A stretch of 64,000 nucleotides of DNA from Zoogloea sp016790385 (GTDB lineage: Bacteria; Pseudomonadota; Gammaproteobacteria; Burkholderiales; Rhodocyclaceae). The notes under the pieces were generated by a model. That model saw only the letters and a list, made by a program, of their open reading frames with translations. It was not told the origin of the DNA and made no database searches. Positions within the stretch are counted from its first letter, which is position 1, and each line of letters starts with the position of its first letter. The stretch is from assembly GCF_041916735.1 (NCBI RefSeq), contig NZ_JAYRYY010000014.1, one strand, 5' to 3'. Position numbers and translations under genes: made by a program. Of this stretch, positions 43,849-52,730 are shown in pieces.

Positions 43849-44847
43849 TCAGCGCAGGCCGCAGCCGGCACTGGCCGGGCTGGCCGGCTCCACCCGGGCA
43901 ACACTCACGCCGTTCTTCACGGCCGTCATCTCGGCCAGGATGGAGACGGCGATCTCCGGCGGGGTACGGCTGCCGATGGGCAGCCCCACCGGGCCATGCA
44001 GGCGCCCGACCTCGTCCTCGGAGAGGTCGAAGTATTCGAGCAGACGCGCCTTGCGGGCGGCATTGTTCACCCGCGAACCCAGGGCGCCCACATAGAAGGC
44101 CGGCGACTTGAGGGCCTCCAGCAGGGCCATGTCATCGAGCTTGGGATCGTGGGTCAGGGCCACGATGGCGCTGTGGGGGTCGGGCGCCATGGCCGTCACC
44201 ACATCGTCGGGCATGCCGGCCACCAGCAGCGCACCGGGCACATCCCATTCAACGGAATACTCTTCCCGCGGATCGCACACCGTCACCGCGTAATCCAGCG
44301 CCTGGGCCATGGACGCCAGGTAACGGGAGATCTGCCCGGCACCGATGATAAGCAGGCGCCAGTGGGGGCCATGCAGGGTGGCCAGGCGCTGGCCGTCCCA
44401 GTGCAGGGCCTCGCCGCGGCAGGCATCGAAAATGCGCACCCCGCCATTGGCAAGGTTGATCTCGCGCCGCACCAGCTGGCCCCCGTCAAGGCGCGCCGCC
44501 AGATCGGCCAGCAGGGCGTGATCCGGCGCCGGCTCGACCACCAGCTCCAGGGTGCCGCCGCAGGGCAGGCCGAAGCGGTTGCCCTCTTCCCGGGTGACCC
44601 CGTAGGTGAGCACGAAGGGCTGGGTACCGCCGATGCGGCCATCCCGCATGCGGGCGATCATGTCGTCCTCGATGCAGCCGCCCGACACCGACCCCTGCAC
44701 CCGGCCGTCGTCGCGCAGGGCCATCCAGGCCCCCGCCGGACGCGGCGCCGAACCCCAGGTGCGGGCCACGGTAACCAGCGCCACCCGGTGCCCCTCGGCC
44801 CGCCAGCGGCGCACCGCCGCCAATACTTGCAGATCCTGGCTATCCAT
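43849..44847 (-). CDS. xdhC: XdhC/CoxI-family Mo-cofactor insertion chaperone
   Basis: A 332-aa protein: N-terminal XdhC/CoxI domain (VTVARTWGSAPRPAGAWMAL, SVSGGCIEDDMI) and a C-terminal Rossmann domain (LLIIGAGQISRYLASMAQAL, ALGSRVNNAARKARL). XdhC binds and sulfurates the molybdenum cofactor and delivers it to molybdenum hydroxylases. The start MDSQDLQVL was taken because upstream in-frame residues are encoded by the intergenic 83-bp repeats. It is separated from the hydroxylase genes by those repeats. Confidence 0.88.
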   Translation of the reverse strand: MDSQDLQVLAAVRRWRAEGHRVALVTVARTWGSAPRPAGAWMALRDDGRVQGSVSGGCIEDDMIARMRDGRIGGTQPFVLTYGVTREEGNRFGLPCGGTLELVVEPAPDHALLADLAARLDGGQLVRREINLANGGVRIFDACRGEALHWDGQRLATLHGPHWRLLIIGAGQISRYLASMAQALDYAVTVCDPREEYSVEWDVPGALLVAGMPDDVVTAMAPDPHSAIVALTHDPKLDDMALLEALKSPAFYVGALGSRVNNAARKARLLEYFDLSEDEVGRLHGPVGLPIGSRTPPEIAVSILAEMTAVKNGVSVARVEPASPASAGCGLR

Positions 44848-45093
44848 CAGGCCTCCCGCCGGGCCGCCCCAAGGGAGGCCTGCGCCCCCTCGGGGGGCAG
44901 CGAACACAGTGAGCGTGGGGGTCGTTTCATCAGGCCTCCCGTCGGGCCGCCCCAAGGGAGGCCTGCGCCCCCTCGGGGGGCAGCGAACACAGTGAGCGTG
45001 GGGGTCGTTTCATCAGGCCTCCCGTCGGGCCGCCCCAAGGGAGGCCTGCGCCCCCCCGGGGGGGCAGCGAACACAGTGAGTAGGAGTCGTTCT
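44845..45093. repeat. Three tandem copies of an 83-bp double-hairpin repeat
   Basis: Copies begin at 44845, 44928 and 45011 with an exact 83-bp period. Each holds a 10-bp perfect inverted repeat (CAGGCCTCCC / GGGAGGCCTG) and then a C-run/G-run hairpin (GCCCCC-TC-GGGGGGC), followed by cagcgaacacagtgag. The first two are nearly identical; the third differs in its hairpin and tail. The array lies between the hydroxylase large subunit and xdhC, and overlaps the xdhC start codon. It looks like a REP-type intergenic element that has amplified locally and could act as an attenuator or mRNA-stability element. Confidence 0.95.
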
Positions 45094-45098
45094 TCACT

Positions 45099-47294
45099 TC
45101 AGGCCTTCAGCGCATCGGTGCGGAAAGGCATCCGCGTGACCCACTTGCCGGTGGCCGCGGCAATCGCGTTGGCCACCGCCGGTGCTACCGGCGGCACGCC
45201 GGGCTCACCGATGCCGGTGGGCTTTTCGGCGGAGGCGACGATGTGCACTTCCACCTTCGGCATCTCGTTGATGCGGATCGGGGCGTACTCGCCAAAATTG
45301 CCCTGCTCGACCACACCGTCCTTCAGGGTGATCTCACCATGCAGGGCCGCCGACAGGGCGAAGCCCACCGAGCCTTCCACCTGGGCTCGCACGTTGTCCG
45401 GGTTGATGGCCATGCCGCAATCCACGGCGGCCACAATGCGATCCACCTTGATGCTGCCGTCCGCCGCCACTGTCACCTCGGCCACCTGGGCCACGAAGGA
45501 GTGGAAGGATTCATGCACCGCCACCCCACGGCCGCGGCGCTCGCCGGGCTTGCCCTTGGCCAGGGGTGTGCCCCAGCCGGCCTTGTCCGCCGCCAGACGC
45601 AGCACGGCGGCGTGGCGCGGGTGCTTCTCGAGCAGCTTGAGGCGCAGGGCCACCGGGTCCTGCTTCCCTTCGGCGGCCAGGCGGTCGAGGAAGGTCTCGG
45701 TGGAATAGGCGGTGTGGGTCGAGCCCACCGAGCGCCACCACAGCACCGGCACCGGGATGTCGGCCGGGGTGGTCAGCTCGACCTGAAGGTTGGGAATGGC
45801 ATAGGGCAGGTTGGAAGCCCCCTCCACCGACAGGCCATCCACGCCGTCCTTGATCATGAAGGCTTCGAAGGGCGAGCCCTTGGCGATGGACTGCCCCACC
45901 AGGCGGTGACGCCACGCCTGGATGTTGCCCGCGGCATCCAGGGTGGCTTCGATGGTGTGGTGGAACATGGGCCGGTAGTAGCCGGCCTTGGTATCGTCCT
46001 CGCGCATCCACACCAGCTTGACCGGGGCCGAGGTGCCGGTGGCCTTGACGATGGAGGCCGCTTCACGGATGTAGTCCACCGCGGTGCTCGCGCGCCGGCC
46101 GAAGCTGCCGCCGGCGTAGAGCATGTGGATGACGACCTTTTCCGCCGGCAGGCCGAACATCGCCGCCAGAGCGCCCTGGTCGACGGTCTGAAACTGCTCA
46201 CCGTTCCACACCTCGAGGCCGTCCGCGGTGCGCTGGATGACGCAGTTCATCGGCTCCATGGCGGCATGGGCCAGATAGGGGAAGTCGTAGCTGGCCTTGA
46301 TGCTGCGGGTGCCGGCGGCAGCCAGCACGGCAGGGGCATCGCCGTCCTTACGGGCGACAAGGCCGGGCTTCTGGGCCAGGGCGTTATAAAGGGTCTCCAT
46401 CTCGGCGGTGCCGAGTTTGAAGGCGGCGCTGTCGTCCCATTCGACGCTCAGGGCATCACGGCCCTTCTTGGCCGTCCAGGTGTCGGTGGCCAGCACCGCA
46501 ACGCCGGTGGGAATGGCCACCACATCCACCACGCCCTTGATGGCCTTGGCCTTGCGCGCATCGAAGGACTTGAGCTTGCCGCCGAATCGCGGCGAGTGGG
46601 CCACCACCGCCACCAGCATGCCGGGCAGGTGCACGTCCTGGGTGAATTGGGCGCTGCCGTTGGTCTTGGCAAAGCTGTCCTTGCGCGGGGCGTGTTTGCC
46701 GATGAGGCGAAAGTCTTTCGGGTCCTTGAGGCTGACCTTGGCCGGCACGGCTTCGGCCGCGGCGGCTTCGGACAGCTCGCCGAAGGTGGCCTTGCGCTTG
46801 CTGGCGGCGTGGCTGAGCACGCCGTCACGGACAGTGATTTCGGCAGCGGGCACGTTCCAGCGCTTTGCCGCCGCCGACACCAGCATGGCGCGGGCGGTGG
46901 CGCCGGTCTGGCGCAGCTGATCCCAGGAGTTGGCCATGGCGGTGCTGCCGCCGGTGCCCTGCATGGGGCCGAAGGCCAGGTTGTTGAAGCGCTTGGCGTC
47001 GGCCGGGGCGCCCTCCACCTTCACCTGGCCCCAGGCGGCGTCGAGCTCTTCGGCGACGATGGTGGCGAGGCCGGTGTAGGTGCCCTGGCCCATCTCCAAA
47101 TGCTTGGAGAGCACCGTCACGCTGTTGTCGGCACCGATGCGCAGGAATGGGGTGGGTTCAAAAGGCGTGGCGGCAGCCTGGGCCGCAGCAGCCCCGGCCT
47201 TGGCGGCGAAGGCCGGCAGAGACAGGCCCAGGGTCAGGCCGGCGGCACCTTGCAGGAAGCCGCGGCGGGAGAGGTTCTGGATGGGGTTGTTCAT
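45099..47294 (-). CDS. Molybdopterin-binding subunit of an IorB-type aldehyde/N-heterocycle oxidoreductase
   Basis: A 731-aa xanthine-oxidase-family large subunit. The N-terminus carries a Tat signal (SRRGFLQGAAGLTLGL), so the folded enzyme is exported to the periplasm. The start MNNPIQN places it correctly. Cofactor-contact segments LEMGQGTYTGLATIVAEEL, MQGTGGSTAMANSW, GGSFGRRASTAVDY and the catalytic Glu in GIGEPGVPPVAPAVANAI are visible. With the 2Fe-2S subunit 13 bp upstream it resembles isoquinoline 1-oxidoreductase or periplasmic aldehyde dehydrogenase; the usual cytochrome c partner is not in the window. Substrate unknown. Confidence 0.9.
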   Translation of the reverse strand: MNNPIQNLSRRGFLQGAAGLTLGLSLPAFAAKAGAAAAQAAATPFEPTPFLRIGADNSVTVLSKHLEMGQGTYTGLATIVAEELDAAWGQVKVEGAPADAKRFNNLAFGPMQGTGGSTAMANSWDQLRQTGATARAMLVSAAAKRWNVPAAEITVRDGVLSHAASKRKATFGELSEAAAAEAVPAKVSLKDPKDFRLIGKHAPRKDSFAKTNGSAQFTQDVHLPGMLVAVVAHSPRFGGKLKSFDARKAKAIKGVVDVVAIPTGVAVLATDTWTAKKGRDALSVEWDDSAAFKLGTAEMETLYNALAQKPGLVARKDGDAPAVLAAAGTRSIKASYDFPYLAHAAMEPMNCVIQRTADGLEVWNGEQFQTVDQGALAAMFGLPAEKVVIHMLYAGGSFGRRASTAVDYIREAASIVKATGTSAPVKLVWMREDDTKAGYYRPMFHHTIEATLDAAGNIQAWRHRLVGQSIAKGSPFEAFMIKDGVDGLSVEGASNLPYAIPNLQVELTTPADIPVPVLWWRSVGSTHTAYSTETFLDRLAAEGKQDPVALRLKLLEKHPRHAAVLRLAADKAGWGTPLAKGKPGERRGRGVAVHESFHSFVAQVAEVTVAADGSIKVDRIVAAVDCGMAINPDNVRAQVEGSVGFALSAALHGEITLKDGVVEQGNFGEYAPIRINEMPKVEVHIVASAEKPTGIGEPGVPPVAPAVANAIAAATGKWVTRMPFRTDALKA

Positions 47295-47307
47295 GATCGT
47301 CGGCTCC

Positions 47308-47766
47308 TTACGCCAGCGCCTTGGCGGCTTCGTGGATGGCCGCGCGGATGCGCACGTAGGTGGCACAGCGGCACAGGTTGCCGGCCATGGCGGCGTCGAT
47401 GTCGGCGTCGGTGGGTTTCTTCTTGGTGCTAAGCAGATTCACCGCCGACATGATCTGACCCGACTGGCAGTAGCCGCACTGCACCACGTCGAGCTTGCGC
47501 CAGGCGTCCTGCACGGCCTTGCCGACGCGAGTGGTATCGACGGCCTCGATGGTGGTGATCTTCTTGCCCGCCACATCGGACACCGGAGTGATGCAGGAGC
47601 GGGTGGGCTGGCCATTCACATGCACGGTACAGGCGCCGCACAGGCCGGCGCCGCAACCATATTTGGTGCCCGTGAGCAGGAGGGAGTCGCGCAGGGCCCA
47701 AAGCAGGGGGGTGTCGGCGTCGACGTCCGCTTTGTGGGCCTTGCCATTCACGTTGAGCTGGATCAT
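47308..47766 (-). CDS. 2Fe-2S subunit of the molybdenum hydroxylase (IorA-like)
   Basis: A 152-aa protein with a plant-type 2Fe-2S domain (CGAGLCGACTVHVNG, then C at CITPV) and a helical 2Fe-2S domain (CGYCQSGQIM ... NLCRC). Eight cluster cysteines are present. It passes electrons from the molybdenum site. The start MIQLNVNGKAHKAD is the family start. It is the first gene of the operon, divergent from the AraC-type regulator 214 bp away. Confidence 0.93.
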   Translation of the reverse strand: MIQLNVNGKAHKADVDADTPLLWALRDSLLLTGTKYGCGAGLCGACTVHVNGQPTRSCITPVSDVAGKKITTIEAVDTTRVGKAVQDAWRKLDVVQCGYCQSGQIMSAVNLLSTKKKPTDADIDAAMAGNLCRCATYVRIRAAIHEAAKALA

Positions 47767-47980
47767 GGTCAATCTCCGTGGGGTGTTACCGCTTGTTCGG
47801 GGTCGGGGGCTGCCGCCCGCCCTGTCGCTGTCATGCACGGAAATGTAGTCGATGAAGCCCTTTTCGGCATTGCAGAATCCTGTGAGATTGTTGCCTGATT
47901 GTCCGATATGCATCGTCGACGCGGCCCCGCAGCGCATCTCCCGCGCTATTCTCCGGGCAGGCGCGACACAGGAAGAAACC

Positions 47981-48901
47981 ATGACCGAATCAGGCCTTTA
48001 CCCTGGCACCCTCCCATCAGACCTCGACATTGCACGTCAGAAGCTGGCCGGGCTCATTGAACGATATTGCACCACCGAGGGCGCCAACCCCACCCCCATT
48101 CCCGGCCTCGATCTGTATCGCGCCTCCAGCACCAGCACCGCGATCTGCGCCATCTACCGCTCTGTTCTGGCGGTGGCTGCCCAGGGCAGCAAGCACCTGA
48201 GCCTGGGCGAAGAAACCTTCCAGTACGACAGCCGGCATTACCTGATCACCTCGGTGGATCTGCCGGTGATGGGGCAGATCGTCGAGGCCTCGCCGGAGCG
48301 CCCCTACCTGTGCGCAGTGTTCGAGATGGATGCCCGTCAGATCGCCGAACTGGCGGGCAGCGTGCCCTCCGACGGCCCGGCCTTGGCCGGCAGCCTGCTG
48401 GGGCTCGGGGTAAGCCCTCTGACTCCGCCGGTCATGGATGCGGTGCTGCGTCTGGTGGGGCTGCTGGAAACGCCGCAGGACATCCCGGTGCTGGCCCCCC
48501 TTTACTGGCAGGCGTTGCTGTACCGCCTCCTCACCGGCGCTCAGGGCGCCCGCCTGCGCAGCATTGCCGCGGCCGACAGCCAGGGGCACCGCACGGCCCG
48601 GGCCATCGAGTGGATCAAGGACAATTTCAATCAACCCCTGTCCATTGACGCGCTGGCCGAGACGGCCAACATGAGCAAGTCATCCCTGCACCATCACTTC
48701 AAGGCCCTGACGGCCATGAGCCCCCTGCAATACCAGAAGCAGCTGCGCCTCCAGGAGGCCCGCAAGATCATGCTCACCGAAGCCGTCGATGCCGCCACGG
48801 TGGCGCGCCGGGTGGGCTACGAGAGCCCATCCCAGTTCAGCCGTGAATACCGCCGTCTGTTCGGCGCCCCGCCCCTGCGCGATGTGGCGCGGATGCGCTG
48901 A
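47981..48901 (+). CDS. AraC-family regulator (AraC_N type, YqhC-like)
   Basis: A 306-aa regulator. N-terminal AraC_N ligand domain (about 25-180, GLDLYRASSTSTAICAIYRS) and C-terminal two-HTH AraC domain (about 205-300, NMSKSSLHHHFKALTAMSPLQYQKQLRLQE and GYESPSQFSREYRRLFG, read as two separate helices-turn-helix). Relatives such as YqhC respond to aldehydes. Divergent from the hydroxylase genes, so probably their activator. GGAAG precedes the ATG. Its stop codon abuts the stop of the convergent DUF2252 gene with no base between them. Confidence 0.9.
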   Translation: MTESGLYPGTLPSDLDIARQKLAGLIERYCTTEGANPTPIPGLDLYRASSTSTAICAIYRSVLAVAAQGSKHLSLGEETFQYDSRHYLITSVDLPVMGQIVEASPERPYLCAVFEMDARQIAELAGSVPSDGPALAGSLLGLGVSPLTPPVMDAVLRLVGLLETPQDIPVLAPLYWQALLYRLLTGAQGARLRSIAAADSQGHRTARAIEWIKDNFNQPLSIDALAETANMSKSSLHHHFKALTAMSPLQYQKQLRLQEARKIMLTEAVDAATVARRVGYESPSQFSREYRRLFGAPPLRDVARMR

Positions 48902-50101
48902 TCAAATGTCGAATTCGCCGTCGTCGCAGGCTTCGGCGTAAGTCTTCCAGTCTTTGCGGAGCTGCTCTGCGCAATCCTGCGCGGCACCCAGCAGATCCTT
49001 GCGCCGCACGGCGTTGGCAAAGCCGATCAGGGTGTCGGCGATGGCCGAGCCGTCGCGCCCGCCGCTGCGCAACTGGGCCGACGCGACGATGGCACCCATA
49101 TGGGCCAGCACCCCTTCCAGGGCACTCGCCCCTGCCTGCCCTGCGTCAAGGCTCACCCGGTCTTCGCTGGGCTGGAGGGCGCGGAGCATGTACGAACGCT
49201 TGCGCCAGCGCAGCGGCTGAAGAAAGGCCATGGGCACGGCCTGCATGCGTTGCTGGATGGAAACCACCCGATCGGCCTCGGAGCGCCAGTCGGGCTGGGG
49301 TGTCGCCACCCGCGGCAGGACGGACGAGGGCAAGGTTTCCTTGAGGTCGAGCAGTTCGTTGCCGTCCGGCGAGCCCTGACCGCGAACAAGAATCACATAG
49401 CGATCCACCCCCAGGCTGCCGTTGCCGGCAATCCGCCGGGCGACGTCGAGCACCTCGAAAAAATCCGGATCGTCGTGCTGACCGGCCAGCCCGCCAATCA
49501 GCGCCGTAACCCGCTCCCGCTGGGACGCGGTCACCGGCAGGGCCTTGCCCTTGTCGAGGCGCAAGCGCCTGTGCTTGCCCTTGCGTTCGGTACGCCCATC
49601 GAGAAAGGCCGGCCGGAGGCGGCCATGCAGCCCGGCCAGCAGACTGCGGATCAAGCCGTCCGCCGTATCCCGCTCCACCCAGCGGGCCCGGCCGGCGGCG
49701 AGGGTCGCCAGATAGCTGTCCAGGAATGCGCTCCCCAGGGCGCGGGCCTCCTTCCGACCCACGCCCATGTCCGGCACGGCCACCAGCACGCTGCACAGAA
49801 AGCGCACCAGATCCAGGGTGGCGGGCGCCAGCAGGGCTTCGTCGAAATCGTTCAGGTCGAAATAGACCAGCCCATTGTCACCCTTGTAGCTGCCGAAATT
49901 CTGCACGTGCAGATCGCCGCAAGACCACACCGGTGGTGCCTCATCAAACAGGGCGTCGGCGGGCAGGCGACGATAGAAAAGGTGACAGGTGCCGCGCAGG
50001 AAAACAAAGGGGCTGGCCCGCATGTTGCGGTACTTGAGGCGCAGGCGGTCGGGGTCGCGCCCGGCATTGAAGGCAAGAATCTCCTGGACGACGTCAAGCA
50101 T
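48902..50101 (-). CDS. DUF2252 family protein
   Basis: A 399-aa protein of the uncharacterised DUF2252 family, which shares the aminoglycoside-phosphotransferase-like fold. Typical elements: RNMRASPFVFLRGTCHLFY, SCGDLHVQNFGSYKG (kinase-like H-x-D/N loop), YFDLNDFDEALLAPATLDLVRF, and the C-terminal MGAIVASAQLRSGGRDGSAIAD. A small-molecule phosphotransferase role is plausible but unproven. The start MLDVVQEILAFNAGRD was chosen; the upstream in-frame extension is in lower-quality sequence at the edge of the restriction-modification insert. Confidence 0.82.
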   Translation of the reverse strand: MLDVVQEILAFNAGRDPDRLRLKYRNMRASPFVFLRGTCHLFYRRLPADALFDEAPPVWSCGDLHVQNFGSYKGDNGLVYFDLNDFDEALLAPATLDLVRFLCSVLVAVPDMGVGRKEARALGSAFLDSYLATLAAGRARWVERDTADGLIRSLLAGLHGRLRPAFLDGRTERKGKHRRLRLDKGKALPVTASQRERVTALIGGLAGQHDDPDFFEVLDVARRIAGNGSLGVDRYVILVRGQGSPDGNELLDLKETLPSSVLPRVATPQPDWRSEADRVVSIQQRMQAVPMAFLQPLRWRKRSYMLRALQPSEDRVSLDAGQAGASALEGVLAHMGAIVASAQLRSGGRDGSAIADTLIGFANAVRRKDLLGAAQDCAEQLRKDWKTYAEACDDGEFDI

Positions 50102-50213
50102 GAAACGACCCCAAGGCTTTGAAGACGCACATGGTATCCCTGCGTGCGCCATCCCGCGGCGGAGACAGGGGCACTTTGCAAACAAGCGTCTGGAGGTGGC
50201 TACATTTGATGGG

Positions 50214-51638
50214 TCACAGCCGCCCGGATTCCAGTAGTTCAATCAGTGTGTTCATGTCGGCACCGTATTTCCTGGACAGTCCGCATAGTTCATGAGGGCT
50301 CCCGGAGCCTGAGCTGCCTTTCATCCACGTCAGCGCATTCTTTTCGAGGCCCCCCGCAGACAGGCCGACGCTCTTCCCGTCACCCGCAAGCTCATAGCCT
50401 GCGATGTCTTCTTTCACCATCGCGGGATCAAGCTCACACATCCGTTTGGACTTCGGTCGTGACGGCTCTTGTGTATGCGCGCCCCCGGTGAACAGAATTT
50501 TGGCCCGTAGCGCCTCGAAGCTGTAACCACGCCCCAGCCGGTTCATCACCCGGATCAGGCTGTGCAAACTCTCGGTGTAGGCGCTGGTCACCGGATGCTC
50601 GAAGTAGTTGAGGATGCAGGGTTGCCACGTCGTGAAGGCCTGGATGAGATCGCCAAAAGCAACCCGCATGTCGGACACAACGGCCTTTTCCCAAGTCTCG
50701 TAGGTTGCAAGCGCACACTCAGAGTCCCCCGAATCCTCATAAATTCGATAGATCTCCTCCTTGAGCTTGTACGCTGCACCCAGCTCTGGGTAGCTTCTCG
50801 ACCAGCGATCAAGCAGCGTCCTTTCCGGGTCGCTGAGGTCACGCTCGCGCTTCTTCAGGACCAATCTGTCATGCATCAGGCCCTGCTTCTGCCTAGGTGT
50901 AAGTCGCTCCCGCAGGCTCTTGCGGACCTTCTCCACAGCGTCGTTCGCCATGCGTAACACATGAAACTTATCGATGACGATCGTGGCATCCGGCATCACG
51001 GCCTGCACCGCATCGCGGCAAGGCATCCACATGTCCATGGCCACATACTCAACCTCCGACTTCCCAGGCAGCTTGCAGAGATATTCCTCTACCGTCTTCC
51101 TGTCTCGATCGGAAAGCATGTTGACGATGGCGTGGTTGCGGACGTCGCTGATGACACAGCGCGGCTTGATGAGGTGGATTTCGTCGATACCCATCCACTT
51201 TGGTGTCTCGAAGCGAAACTCGGCTTCCAGCTCGTTCACGTAGTCGCGAAAGATATTACGGACGGTCTTCTCATCCAGGCCAGTGTCGTCGGCGATGCTG
51301 GCGAAGGTGCGCTTCAGACTCTGCCGGCCTATCCAGCGCACGAGCCGGTCTGTCATGTCGCGCTTGGCGTTGACGGCGGGTAGCGCCTCCATGACAGTCT
51401 TGCCGCATAACGGGCACCGCCAGCGGCGGGTGTCCACGCGGATTGCAAGGCGCTTACCGTGAGCCGGCAGGTCACGGATGAGCTGCTCGTTGTGTCCGTG
51501 ACCTATCAGCCGGTCGGAACCGCAGGCCGCACATACGCCGGGCGGGTTGGAGACTTCTGTATAGACGAGGTAATCGTGGTCGCCTTCCTCAACCCGCCGC
51601 ACCTTGAAATCCGGGAGGTTCAGGATATCTGCGGACAT
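50214..51638 (-). CDS. ISL3-family transposase
   Basis: A 474-aa DDE transposase. The N-terminal zinc finger (CAACGSDRLIGHG ... CPLCGKT) is followed by the helix-turn-helix region (IADDTGLDEKTVRNIF) and the ISL3 DDE core: GIDEIHLIK (first D), YVAMDMWMPCRDAV ... VIDKFHVLRM (second D) and YTESLHSLIRVMNRLGRGYSFEALRAKILF (E). The gene appears intact. It starts only 3 bp after the restriction endonuclease stop, which is odd for an IS because there is no room for an upstream terminal inverted repeat; a sequence near 50170-50185 (gcactttgcaaac) resembles ISL3 ends. Confidence 0.93.
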   Translation of the reverse strand: MSADILNLPDFKVRRVEEGDHDYLVYTEVSNPPGVCAACGSDRLIGHGHNEQLIRDLPAHGKRLAIRVDTRRWRCPLCGKTVMEALPAVNAKRDMTDRLVRWIGRQSLKRTFASIADDTGLDEKTVRNIFRDYVNELEAEFRFETPKWMGIDEIHLIKPRCVISDVRNHAIVNMLSDRDRKTVEEYLCKLPGKSEVEYVAMDMWMPCRDAVQAVMPDATIVIDKFHVLRMANDAVEKVRKSLRERLTPRQKQGLMHDRLVLKKRERDLSDPERTLLDRWSRSYPELGAAYKLKEEIYRIYEDSGDSECALATYETWEKAVVSDMRVAFGDLIQAFTTWQPCILNYFEHPVTSAYTESLHSLIRVMNRLGRGYSFEALRAKILFTGGAHTQEPSRPKSKRMCELDPAMVKEDIAGYELAGDGKSVGLSAGGLEKNALTWMKGSSGSGSPHELCGLSRKYGADMNTLIELLESGRL

Positions 51639-51641
51639 GAA

Positions 51642-52730
51642 TCAATCGGCTTCGTGCCGGACAGAATGGGTGATTGGGAACGGCTCATCGTAGAGCCACA
51701 TCAGGCATTCCGGCTCTGACCGGAACCACACGAAGGTTCCCCAGGCCAGCTCAGGGAGGCACTTCTTGAAAGCGCCGCCAGCCCTATCCTCAAAGGCCGT
51801 ACCAAACAGGCACTGATCGTCTGGAAACCCGGCCTGCGTGATGTACTGGAGCAGAGCATCGCGCCGGGCCTGATTCATGGGGCCGTCGCTCGCAACCACC
51901 TCCACAAACACCAGTTGCGTGTCTTTCCCGGTGTCGCCCACATTGGCCAGGATGATGTCCGGCAATACCTTGCTCTGGTCAATGTCCAGGCCGAGAGCCT
52001 GGGCGGTCTTCTCATCCTGATAGCGAACCTTGGCCCCGCTTTCCGACAGCCACAGCAAAGCCGGAGCGCTCAGGAAGCTGGACGCGAACTGTTCAACCAC
52101 GGCTTTGGAAATGATTGAGGACGGCCCCGGCGAGAGCTTGGCCACAGTGCCATCCGGGCAATCTACCCGCACCTCATCATCAGACTTCATCCTGCCCGCA
52201 GCCAGCAGAGCCATGCGGGCACGGGCAGCAGGCGTGAGGTGCCTCTCTTGCCATTTGGTGATGGCCGCCTCAAGGGCAGCTTCACCCAGGTCAGGATTGA
52301 AGAGGGATGCGAAATCGGCTTTCAGGAAGTAGGTTGGCTGGCTGGACGTCACAGCGACACCGGGCAGCCTGCCAACGGCACCAAGATGCAGCAGACCAAA
52401 GCGGATGGTTTCATCACGGATCGGCTCTCTGGTTGTGTCGGCATACCAGCGCGAGCCTTCGGGCCGGAAACCAGGCTTCCTGGACTGGGCCAGCCATTGC
52501 ATCCGGTCTTCATCACCCGTCTTTTGGGCTTGGTCTTCGGTGAAAAAGTAAATGTGGCTCGGTCGAAGGTAGCTGTCGGCCCCGTCAACCATGCCGCCGT
52601 ACAGAAATACAAAAACAGTCTTGGCAGCCATCTCCCGGACGAGATTCCTCCTCATCTCAAGGCCGGGCGTAAATATGCGCTCAAGGCGAGTGTGAATTTC
52701 CGTCGCAGCAAGCAGTTTGGGCAAGGTCAT
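51642..52730 (-). CDS. BsuBI/PstI-family type II restriction endonuclease
   Basis: A 362-aa protein of the BsuBI/PstI endonuclease family. The C-terminal catalytic region has KVLPDIILANVGD and VFVEVVASDGPMNQARRDAL, matching the family pattern PD...(V/I)E(A/V)V.S.GP; the N-terminal part is the family's helical recognition portion. Expected to cut unmethylated DNA; CTGCAG is the site of the best-known members, but that is not proven here. It overlaps the methyltransferase gene by ATGA. Composition is visibly less GC-rich than flanking genes. Confidence 0.88.
   Translation of the reverse strand: MTLPKLLAATEIHTRLERIFTPGLEMRRNLVREMAAKTVFVFLYGGMVDGADSYLRPSHIYFFTEDQAQKTGDEDRMQWLAQSRKPGFRPEGSRWYADTTREPIRDETIRFGLLHLGAVGRLPGVAVTSSQPTYFLKADFASLFNPDLGEAALEAAITKWQERHLTPAARARMALLAAGRMKSDDEVRVDCPDGTVAKLSPGPSSIISKAVVEQFASSFLSAPALLWLSESGAKVRYQDEKTAQALGLDIDQSKVLPDIILANVGDTGKDTQLVFVEVVASDGPMNQARRDALLQYITQAGFPDDQCLFGTAFEDRAGGAFKKCLPELAWGTFVWFRSEPECLMWLYDEPFPITHSVRHEAD

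Noticed and set aside
44845..45093. Possible CRISPR array
   Set aside because: Units are contiguous 83-bp copies with no variable spacers and no cas genes nearby; it is a tandem hairpin repeat.
45243..47432. A 729-codon plus-strand frame opposite the molybdenum hydroxylase subunit
   Set aside because: Shadow of a gene with Tat signal and cofactor motifs; no recognisable domain.
50168..50186. Terminal inverted repeat of the ISL3 element
   Set aside because: The sequence gcactttgcaaac resembles ISL3 ends, but no matching opposite end was found near 51640 or 54300-54480, so I do not annotate an IS boundary.
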